A stretch of DNA of 64,000 nt, from positions 11,414,477 through 11,478,476 of the forward strand of contig JABBOT010000009.1 of assembly GCA_016165875.1 (NCBI GenBank), written 5' to 3'. Origin of the DNA: Acanthopleura granulata. Taxonomy: Eukaryota > Mollusca > Polyplacophora > Chitonida > Chitonidae. The notes beneath the pieces are model-generated. The model was not told the DNA's origin. It was given only the letters and a program-made list of their open reading frames with translations, and made no database searches. Below, in pieces: positions 35,101 through 47,100 of this stretch. Numbering within the stretch: position 1 is the first letter of the stretch; every line of letters begins with the position of its first letter. The position numbers and the translations under genes are program-made.

Positions 35101-38100
35101 TTTAAGTTTTTAGCAGTACTGATGGCTGTCCAAAAAATTGCAAGAATTATTCTGTGAAGGCAACATAAAGGATGAGGCCTGAACCTTGACTCTGATGATG
35201 GTAAGATAACGGTATAAGTCTGTTGCCGCAGATAATCTTGTTATGACTAATAATAGCCAAGGGCCATTATCACGTGTATTTTCTGTTTCAGATGATAATG
35301 GCTCATCCGACAAAACTGAAAGCAAAGAGCAGTCAAGGGGAGATAAACATGGCAAGAAACAAAAGAACCAGCCACGGGCCAAGAAAACTACTCAAGTCAT
35401 GTTTTCCCATCCTTGGTTGTCATGCTCACTGAAGGGGCATAGTGGGCGTGTCTTGAGTTTTGATTTCAGCTCCAATGGAAAGTACTTGGCAACAGCTGCA
35501 GAGGGTAATCAATTCTGTCATTTTATGGTCGATTTTTTTTATTTATCTCATTGGTGTTTTACGCTGTACACAAGAATATTTCACTTACATGACAGTGGCC
35601 AGCATTATGCGGAGAGGATACTGGGCAGAACCCTGGGGAACCCATGGCCATCCGCAGATTACCGGCAGACCTTCCCACAACCATCCACAGCTTGCTGTCA
35701 GGCCTTCCCACAACCATCCGCAATTACTGGCAGACCCTCGCACACACAGAATTTATGTTTGACTACAAAGCCTTATCTTGCTGTGAAGAAATTCCACGTG
35801 TGTGCTGTAATTCTATATACTGTACCATTATTGTGATCTCCCAGTTTATTATAGTTTACTGGGAACCAAGTCGATAATTCGTTTTGAAGTTGGACACTTG
35901 GAAACATTGGGAGGCAAGGATTGGTATTTTGACATATTTGACAGTCCACAATTGTGCAGTTAAACTTCATTTTAGTGTTTTGCATATTTGAAAAATAAAG
36001 GAAAATGTAGATATAATGAGGCGCAATTATTATATTAAGTAGATATAAATTATAAATGTGCTTACTGTTGAAATATCCAGTGCAATGGTGCTTTAATTTA
36101 TTTCCAGACAGAACAGTTTTACTATGGAGTGTTAAAGAATTCAACCAAAAGGAACACAAGTGAGTGACATTTTGTTTTAGAATCAGCTAGTTATTCATTT
36201 ATATTCAAATGTCAGAAATTAGACTAGAAATTCGTACAGAAATCGAAATTTTATTCCAGGCAGGCTAATCATTTTTATTTACAGCAGGTTGTTGTCATTT
36301 GGTTTCAGATTCAAATCATGATAACATTAAAACATCCATTCATACAACCTTTTCAAGAAAAAAGAATGAAAAGCAGAAATGTATAAATCATAGGATATTG
36401 CAATTTATTAAAAGTGTGGAAATATATCGAAGTATTTATTGTGTCAGGTTTTTTGGTGTTGCTTCAGGGTTATACGAGGAAATGTTGAGTATGACCACGC
36501 TACCCATGTCAAGTTTAGTCCTGATAGCAGGTGAGACAAATGCATTTCAAGAACCTTTAATTTTAGCAGTGTAGATCTGTGGAAACAGAACAAAGCTGTA
36601 TTTGTTGATATATGGCCGAAAAGCTGTTGAGATTGAAGTGAACCCTAATTTCTGGCCACATGCACTCTACATTGTCAGTAAAATTAAAATACAAAGTTGG
36701 ATTTGTTAACTTCTTTATAAGAAGTTGTCTTAAGAGGATCAGGAGAATGCGCATTTCGGTTTTACGTGTCTGTAGCAAATTTCATAAATCTGGATGTATT
36801 AATAATGTGTCAAAAACATTTGTTACTCCAGTATGTATCCTTTGTTTTTGGCTTGTTTGGCTAGTTGAATATTTCACTGAGCTCTTTAATAGGAGCGTAA
36901 TAAATTACTTCCGGGTGGTATATCTTTATGCAGTGAAAAAATCTCTTAAATGCCGGATAGGTACCTATAACTTTGTAATATGGTTTGAAAATGATTCAGT
37001 GCTGAATGTGTAAATGTACTTGCCAGACAGAATATAAACAGTCATCATTTTGCATGATTACAGTCGAATCTCTTAAGATCCATTTCAAACAGGTTTTCTA
37101 CATGGCACATGTACATTTTGTTTTTAGAGCCTATTTGGTAAGCACCAGTGTAGAAAATGCTCTACGTGTTTACAAAATAGGGAAGAAAGAAGACGGGTCG
37201 GCTGGCAACATCACATTGGCAGTTCAGTTTGAAAAGGTTAGTGGAATTTGTATTAGGAAAATTGTCTTGTGTTGCTCTGTGTACCAGAATCCATGTAAGA
37301 AATTTTCAGGAAACTTTATGGATCTGCCAGGAGAGTACGTTTTTCCCCTTTGTGGAACTCTTTTTACATTGATAATTATAAAGTGAAACTGCTTCAGAAT
37401 GCATTTAGTTATCCCATTCAGTAATCCTCTCAGAGGCATTTCAGGAAGTGCATAGTTTTGGAGCAAGAGAGGAGAAAAGTAATAGGCAAGGAAATAATCG
37501 ACAACAAATTCATGCTTGGAGTTGGAGTCAACACCCTAAAATACATTTGGGATTGACTCCACTTACTGTGTTTTATATGACCAATAAATATTACAATAGC
37601 AAACGCAGGTAATTTTTCATACCCTAGAAGAGCCACATTAGTGTGAAAATGTCTGTGACTTAAAAACAAGGTGAAATAATAAATTACTGTGATAATCTGA
37701 ATTGCTCTCCTTAATTGTATAAAAAAGTATTAGAACCACTATTTTAAGTTTCGTCAGATAATACAGAAACTTTTTCTGTCCTTACCACCATGCCTGGCGG
37801 GACGTCTTGTATGAACACATGATATCACCAATTGCTGACATTTCATCTGACATAAATACCTTACTCGAAGGTATATCTGCTTGATTTGACATCCTATAAG
37901 GAATATTATCATATCATTTTAGTGGCAACGTAAAACCCCAATTAAGTAAATAAATAAACCTTATCACTTCAGCCTTTCTGCCCAGTCTCTGTTAGGGCTG
38001 AAGTTTAATAGGTGCCCAGATTAGAGCCTTAGGCCAAAAAAAGCAACATGAATAGGAGTTAAAAATTTCTAAAATGTGTTCATTTTGACTAATTACATGT

Positions 38101-41100
38101 AGATTCTGAAATGTGTGATTTAGTATTACTGCGACTGTATTTCACATAAATGTGAGCATGTCAAAATGCACTTGCACATAAACGTGAGAATGTCAAAATG
38201 CACTTTGACATAAACGTGAGCATGTCAAAATGCAATTTCACACAAACGTGAGCATGTCAAAATGCACTTTCACATAAACGTGAACATGTCAAAATGCACT
38301 TTCTCATAAACGTGAACATGTCAAAATGCACTTTCTCATAAACGTGAGCATGTCAAAATGCACTTTCTCATAAACGTGAACATGTCAAAATGCACTTGCA
38401 CATAAACGTGAGCATGTCAAAATGCAATTTCACATAAACATGAACATGTCAAAATGCACTTTCTCGTAAACGTGAACATGTCAAAATGCACTTTCTCATA
38501 AACGTGAACATGTCAAAATGCACTTTCTCGTAAACGTGAACAAGTCAAAATGCACTTGCACATAAACGTGAACATGTCAAAATGCAATTTCACATAAACG
38601 TGAGCATGTCAAAATGCACTTTCTCGTAAACGTGAACATGTCAAAATGCACTTTCTCATAAACGTGAACATGTCAAAATGCACTTTCTCATAAACGTGAG
38701 CATGTCAAAATGCAATTTCACATAAACGTGAGCATGTCAAAATGCACTTTCTCATAAACGTGAGCATGTCAAAATGCAATTTCACATAAACGTGAACATG
38801 TCAAAATGCACTTTCTCGTAAACGTGAACAAGTCAAAATGCACTTGCACATAAACGTGAACATGTCAAAATGCAATTTCACATAAACGTGAGCATGTCAA
38901 AATGCACTTTCTCGTAAACGTGAACATGTCAAAATGCACTTTCTCATAAACGTGAACATGTCAAAATGCACTTTCTCATAAACGTGAGCATGTCAAAATG
39001 CAATTTCACATAAACGTGAGCATGTCAAAATGCACTTGCACATAAACGTGAACATGTCAAAATGCAATTTCACATAAACGTGAACATGTCAAAATGCACT
39101 TGCACATAAACGTGAACATGTCAAAATGCAATTTCACATAAACGTGAGCATGTCAAAATGCACTTTCTCATAAACGTGAACATGTCAAAATGCACTTGCA
39201 CATAAACGTGAACATGTCAAAATGCACTTTCTCATAAACGTGAGCATGTCAAAATGCACTTTCTCATAAACGTGAGCATGTCAAAATGCACTTTCTCATA
39301 AACGTGAACATGTCAAAATGCACTTTCTCATAAACGTGAACATGTCAAAATGCACTTGCACATAAACGTGAACATGTCAAAATGCACTTTCTCATAAACG
39401 TGAGCATGTCAAAATGCACTTTCTCGTAAACGTGAGCATGTCAAAATGTACTTTCTCATAAACGTGAGCATGTCAAAATGCACTTTCTCATAAACGTGAG
39501 CATGTCAAAATGCACTTTCTCATAAACGTGAACATGTCAAAATGCACTTTCTCATAAACGTGAGCATGTCAAAATGCACTTTCTCATAAACGTGAACATG
39601 TCAAAATGCACTTGCACATAAACGTGAACATGTCAAAATGCACTTTCTCATAAACGTGAACATGTCAAAATGCACTTTCTCATAAACGTGAGCATGTCAA
39701 AATGCACTTTCTCATAAACGTGAACATGTCAAAATGCACTTTCTCATAAACGTGAACATGTCAAAATGCACTTTCTCATAAACGTGAGCATGTCAAAATG
39801 CACTTTCTCATAAACGTGAACATGTCAAAATGCACTTTCTCATAAACGTGAACATGTCAAAATGCACTTGCACATAAACGTGAACATGTCAAAATGCAAT
39901 TTCACATAAACGTGAGCATGTCAAAATGCACTTTCTCCTAAACGTGAGCATGTCAAAATGCACTTTCTCATAAACGTGAACATGTCAAAATGCACTTTCT
40001 CATAAACGTGAACATGTCAAAATGCACTTTCTCATAAACGTGAGCATGTCAAAATGCACTTTCTCATAAACGTGAGCATGTCAAAATGCACTTTCTCATA
40101 AACGTGAGCATGTCAAAATGCACTTTCTCATAAACGTGAGCATGTCAAAATGCACTTTCTCATAAACGTGAACATGTCAAAATGCACTTTCTCATAAACG
40201 TGAGCATGTCAAAATGCACTTTCTCATAAACGTGAGCATGTCAAAATGCACTTTCTCATAAACGTGAACATGTCAAAATGCACTTTGACATAAACGTGAG
40301 CATGTCAAAATGCAATTTCACACAAACGTGAACATGTCAAAATGCACTTTCTCATAAACGTGAACATGTCAAAATGCACTTTCTCATAAACGTGAACATG
40401 TCAAAATGCACTTGCACATAAACGTGAACATGTCAAAATGCACTTTCTCATAAACGTGAACATGTCAAAATGCACTTTCTCATAAACGTGAGCATGTCAA
40501 AATGCACTTTCTCATAAACGTGAACATGTCAAAATGCACTTTCTCATAAACGTGAACATGTCAAAATGCACTTTCTCATAAACGTGAACATGTCAAAATG
40601 CACTTGCACATAAACGTGAACATGTCAAAATGCACTTTCTCATAAACGTGAACATGTCAAAATGCACTTTCTCATAAACGTGAGCATGTCAAAATGCAAT
40701 TTCACACAAACGTGAACATGTCAAAATGCACTTTCTCATAAACGTGAACATGTCAAAATGCACTTTCTCATAAACGTGAGCATGTTAAAATGCACTTTCT
40801 CATAAACATGAGCATGTGAAAATGCACTTTCTCATAAACGTGAACATGTCAAAATGCACTTTCTCATAAACGTGAACATGTCAAAATGCACTTTCTCATA
40901 AACGTGAACATGTCAAAATGCACTTTCTCATAAACGTGAGCATGTCAAAATGCACTTTCAGAAGCACATAATGGCCTTAAATGGTATGTTTGATAAGAAA
41001 TTAATCAGACTGCACAAAAACTCTAAACTCAGGTGGATGAATCAGTCAGAACTGAACAAAATGTGTCACGTGAAAAATGATGAAGTTTAGATGAAATACA

Positions 41101-44100
41101 ATACTACTTCCATCACAGATATCCTTTTTGTCAAGTTGTACATTTCACCTAAACACTAGTCATAGTTCTGCAGATTTCTGAGTTTTAGCCCAAATTATGG
41201 GACTCAAAAGGGTGCCCAGATTAAAAAGCTGTAATTATTGTGTATGTGTATAATCAGAAACTAATAAAGGTAATTTCCTCATTTCAGAAAAGTGATGCCG
41301 AGATTATCAACATTGGGATAGCAAGCTCAGGAAAGTTCATCATGACTTGTCACAGTGACACAAGCATGCTGATTTGGGACCTGAAAGGTGAATGGTTGGG
41401 TGGATGAGTGGTTGGGTGGGTGGGTCAGTGGGTGGGTGGCTGGTTGAGTGTGTGAGTTGTATGACATGGTGGATGTGAGTGATGGTATCTTTCACTTTGA
41501 TCAGTTTAACCACTACAGGGACTGTGACTGCAGCGTTAATAGTTCAAAGAGGGTATACTTTTACAGCTGTTAATTTGTCTGTCTGTCTGTCTGTCAGAGA
41601 CGTTACAGGAAAACTTAAGCAGGTTTTTGGTGCTCAACTTGGTAGCAATCCATAAAATGTTGGTGGTGGTTTTCATCCAGAAAATCTTTAAGCAATTCTT
41701 CACCATTGTTAACTTCGCCCAGGTACTTTTTGTGCTAGTGCAGCACTATGACTCGAGAGCTTGTCACCAGTGCATTCGAGTTTAGTTCCAGCTCATGCTG
41801 GCTGTTTGTGTGGCTGGGAAAGTCTGTCAGCAACCTGCGGATGATCGTTTCCCAGAGGCCCTGCATGATTTCCTTCCACCATAATGCTGTTCGCCACAGT
41901 AAAAGTGAAATATTCTAGAGTTCTAGAGTTCTAATTCCATAAAAAATTGTCAGCCATCATTCTCTTTGTGAGAAACTTTACAAAAATACTTACTCTCAGA
42001 TTTTTTCACAAACTTGCCGAGACAGGCAGACAGAGAGACAGAAGGAGAGCCAAATAAACACTAGCAGAAAACGTAACCTCAGTGCCAGATGTAACAGTTC
42101 AGCCTTTTCCTTTTCTCATTCCATGCCCCCCTCCTCATTTCATGTCCCCACTCCTCATTTCATGCTCCCACTCCTCATTTCATGCCCCCTCCTCATTTCA
42201 TGCCCCCACTCCTCATGTCATGCTCCCACTCCTCATTTCATGCCCCCACTCCTCATTTCATGCTCCCACTCCTCATTCCATGCGCCCACTCCTCATTCCA
42301 TGCCCAGACTCCTCATTTCATGTCCCCACTCCTCATTTCATGCCCCCACTCCTCATTTCATGCCCCCACTCATGCCTCAATAAACCAAAGCTGAAATATC
42401 AGTGCTTTTATTTTGTACATTAGATTTCATTTCTATCTGTTTTGAATGTTGTTTGTTGACCTTGAAGCCCTAGTCCTTTCATTTTAGTTCGGGGCACTAC
42501 TTTAGTAATACTTCTCATCGTTTAAACAAAAATGAACAATCAAAATGTCCATTCTCACCAAAATATTGTCCATGGGTTTAAAAAATGTATCAACAAAGTT
42601 TGGCTGTGGGTAGTGAATGTAATAGAACTGTTTCAAAGAAGTTACAGTCATTATCATCCTTGGAACTGTTAATTACTGTATTCATCCTAAAATTCAAGTG
42701 AAAAAATGTGTTTGTGGAAGCAGATAAAGGTCATAAAGGTTACAGTTGTTGTCATGTTTAGAACTATTTAATGCTGTATTCACCCTAAAATTTAAAGTGT
42801 AATGTGTTTGTTTAGGTGAATATAAAGGTCATAATTAAAGTATTACTTTCTGACGGTCAGTTTCACATATATTCTTTAGGATATCATCCTATGTCGAAAA
42901 AAAGGTTCAAAACATCTTTCTGAGATGAATAGAATTGATGTATTTTGCTCTGTTTGCAGGTGATGTGTTGGCCACTATTGACACTCATCAGATGAACAAC
43001 TCGCACGGTGCCCTCTCACACTGTGGCCGATTTGTGGGCTCATCAGGTAATGATAGATACAAAACACTCTAATGTGTGCTTTTGGTGAACAAACACCTTA
43101 TTCACTGATTAGTGCTTCCTAGGAAAACCTTCTCAAAAGACGGTGAAAAAAGAAAAACTGAATAGCCACAAAGTAATGCTGCAGTCATAAAATTTTTCCA
43201 TAGAAATAAAATATCTTATGACTTGTGTGTTCATTGTAAAGAGTGGTTATCAGAAGATTTTTGAATTGTTGTCAGATTTGGTGATGAAAAGTCCTGAATG
43301 TTTGTTATTTAATTTTTGTCACAACTCCAGTTGCCTTTCCAGTTTACTGCCTGTGATGTATTAGTTTGAGTTTGAATTTGTCTCTGTTGTTTTTAGGGTT
43401 TACCCCTGATGTGAAGGTGTGGGAAGTAGTCTTTGACAAGGGAGGTAACTTCAAGGAGGTGATGCGGGCATTTGAGCTCAAGGGCCACAAAGCTGGTGTC
43501 CACAGTTTCTCCTTCTCCAATGACTCTAGTCGGTATGTACCCTGAAGGACATAAACTGTCATCCATAAAGAACATACTCATTTTGCCTGATTCCATTAAT
43601 TGTAGAAAGGGTTTTAAGAGGTCTGTTTGGAGGGTAGGATGATATCCTTGTGGGAAAAAATGTAAGTTTCAGCACCAATAGTACTATTTTATGGCATTTG
43701 TTTTCCTTCAGGGCTGCAATATTTTAGCGAAAGTTTAATTCATTTGTATCAGGCCCCAAACTGCCACCTTCTTACACCTGGCTTCTGTACATTAATTACT
43801 TGGGAATGGCCAGATTTATTCTCTAAAATGCAACCGTTGACGATGAATAAGATAAAAGTAAGAGGGAAGGTGCAAGGTTATTGATAACATTTTTCTTTTT
43901 ATGCCTGAGTGATGCCATTTTCAGTTTGCTATTTTCAGAATGGCGTCCGTCTCCAAAGATGGAACATGGCGTTTTTGGGACACTGATAGTAAGTACATAG
44001 AGTGGTACATGTTCTACTAAACCGTTTAGTGTGAGATAAAAGTCAACAACATGCCATGCACTAGCTACAGGTAGCTCTGAAGCTCTAGCACTCATTGCAT

Positions 44101-47100
44101 AGCTACGGGAATTGACATTGCGAAATCCTGTAGTAAGTACAAAGTTCTTGCTCGCTGCATTCACAATACACATATTAGGCGTGTAACAACATTTCAGGCC
44201 CAGAGCAACTAGATATTCACAAACGCAGTGGTCTTACCTTCGTTCTTTACCGTCCAGCCAGCCTCACCGTTGGAAGCCCCATGGACCCCAGTCCTACACA
44301 ATGGCCATTACACTCTATGTGTCACGCACCGATGGCTGTCCCACCACAGCCGCATGTCGGCATGATGTGGGGAGTGTAACAGCCATTGCATGAGACTGTT
44401 GTCAGTAACATTGGACCTCCTACTTTGAGGCTGGCTGGAGGTTAAAGGATAAAACACTGCATTTGTGGTTTTCTAGTTGCTGTGGATCTGAACTGTGTAA
44501 CATGCCTGCTATGTGTATGGAGAAGGCAGCCCACAAGAACTCTGGACTTGCTACAAGACTTTGCAATTCCAGCTCCTGTAGTTCCCTGCCTTAAACATAA
44601 TGAGTGCAAGAGCTTTAAAGCTACCTGGAGCTAATTAAGCACAAACTAACCACATTTGTGTTTATTTTTTCTTTCTACAGTTCGTTATCACATGGGTCAG
44701 GATCCCTACCTACTCTACAAGGGCACGTTTGACAGTCCTCATAACAGCCTTATCTCCCTTTCTCCCGATGGCAGGACGGTTGCCATAGCAGCGGACACGT
44801 CTGTCACGATATTCAGCACTGGGACAGGAGAGCAGGAGGAGAGCATGAATGACATGCACAGTGGTACGTAACAAGTTCATTTGAGCGCGCTACAAAGTCT
44901 CAAGCACTTCACCTGTGGTTTATTTGAAAAAAAAATTCACACCTAAGATGTTAAAATGTATGTATTTCTATGGCTAACACAGCAAGAGAATATTGTTGTG
45001 TATGCCATAAAATACCAATCAGATAAATAAATAAATACTTTGGAGGTCTGCTGGGTGTCAGTGAGGTCAGATCTGTATTTTTTTACCATTTAATACTTTG
45101 TTTCTAGGTTCAGTGTGAACACATCCATAGCTCTCTGTGTACGTCAATAGAAGTGTAAAACACCATGAGGTTTTGCTATTGATCACATGGTTAGGAAAGC
45201 CTAAATTGAAATCCAGTTTTTCAAATGTGGTTTACTCATTTGAAAATAATTTGAAAAAAATAAATCAAACTGTTGTACAGGACATAGCTGAGTGGTACTT
45301 TATTCAACAAACCATAATTTCTCAAAACTTTGTGACACTTGATAACTGAGACATCCTGAAGTAAGCAAGGAAGTCCACACCAGTTTCGTGCGAAGCACTT
45401 ACAACGGGTAATATTGGTCAGCCAGAAAGGCTGTGCACTGGCCTACAGCCCAGTCTCTTTGGGCAGTTCATAGTCTATATTTGCAAGACAATTCACTGTG
45501 TCTTTTCTCAGTATAGACAATACTTCAAAGAGTTTTAAAAAATATTGATGCCTGTTTGCATTAATATCTGTCATTTAATCAGGCTATCAGGAGCATTGGA
45601 CTAGTGAAAGAATCTCTTCATAACTTCATTTATTTAATGTTTAAAGGGACATTGCATAGATCTTTACAAAAGTACTCAAAGTCGTCTTTGTCTTTGTCTT
45701 CTTTTCTGCAGCTCCAGTGACCTGGTTAGGATTTGATCTCAGTAACAGGTACCTGTTGACGGCAGGAGATAAGCACATCCATGTCATACATAATGTAGCC
45801 GGCTACAAGTCCACCATTGTGGATCTGAAGGACAAGGAGAAGAAAGCTACCAGTCAAGCCATGAAGGAGCGGATACGGCAGCAAATAGAGGAGGCAAGGT
45901 ATGAGTCAAATAAATATCAGGTCACAGTGTTAACAGTTGTGTTTCTGTTTCAGTCTTGTGATTGACTGGTTTGACACTACTCTCATGAAATTTCTCTTGA
46001 TGCCGATTAGTTGATGTAGACAGCAGTCTCACAAGGTTGAGATTCAACTTGGAACGCCTTGCTGCCCTGATAGTTACAGTTTCTGCCTCGAGGTCGAAAG
46101 ATCCAGGATCAATTCCAGATTGGGTCATACCAAAGAAATTTAAAAATAGTATTGGTGGCTGCCCTTACTTGGCTGTCACCACTGAGTGATTAGAGGAAGG
46201 AAACAGGTCTGTTTAGCCTGGAATCAGTATAATGTGACTAGGTGGGGTGTCATGTCTGGTGTCTTTAACATGATGTTCAATTTCAGCACCCCTTTGACAA
46301 CATGGACTCGCCCTGCTAACAGAAGGCACAAAGAATTGTTGGGTGGGAGATAAAATCCTAGCAGACATTTTTTCTGGAATTTTTATTTCCCCAAATTTAA
46401 CAAGCTGAATCTTTGGATCTGGAATGTTTTTCTCACAAAGGAGCAAATTTTGGGGTTTTTTTTTTTTGTTGTTGTTGTCAGGTTTGAGAAATCTGACATT
46501 AACCTCCAAGCAAACAAAACAGTATAGATAGCAATGTGCATGGTCCTCCGTGGCCGAGGATGTTAGTGCACCACCACAGTGTTATATCCCAGGATAAATT
46601 AGCAATATGCAAGAAAATAGGGTTTGGGCTTTGTTTTTTTACCCCTTGACCAAATATGGCCAACGGGTTTTGTTGTAGTGGGCAGCGTCCGTCCATCTGT
46701 CTGTCCATATTCCTTGTAAATGCTCTGTCTTTAGAATCATTTATCTGATGTTCACCAAACTTACACCACACTTACACATTGTGTGAGGACGAACCCTATT
46801 GAGTTTTAGAGACCTTGACCTTTTTCTTCAAGGTCATTTGGACCATTTAAGTTACATTTTATAAAAGTGGTGTAAACTCTCTATCTCTTGAACAGTTTGT
46901 CCCAAGTTTACTAAATTTGTACCACACCTACACAATTTTATGAATGGCTATTGTAAATGATTATTGTAAATAATATCTCATGGAATTTGTATCTGTTGGT
47001 TACATTGTACATATGCTTAAGGCTGAGGGGTTTTAAGTGCATTGCACGGTATTTGTTTCATTTATTATTACTTCCAACTTCAGGCAGAAATAAATAAATT

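Noticed and set aside
35243..35836. Single 197-aa protein
   Set aside because: Only 35292-35504 is coding, as TBL2 exon 2; the rest is upstream intron and an intronic SINE read through.
38139..40959. CRISPR array
   Set aside because: The units are contiguous with no unique spacers, the context is a eukaryotic intron, and there are no cas genes.
42082..42423. Overlapping 70-113 aa open frames in three plus-strand frames
   Set aside because: They come from the 20-bp pyrimidine-rich repeat, which lacks stops in every frame.
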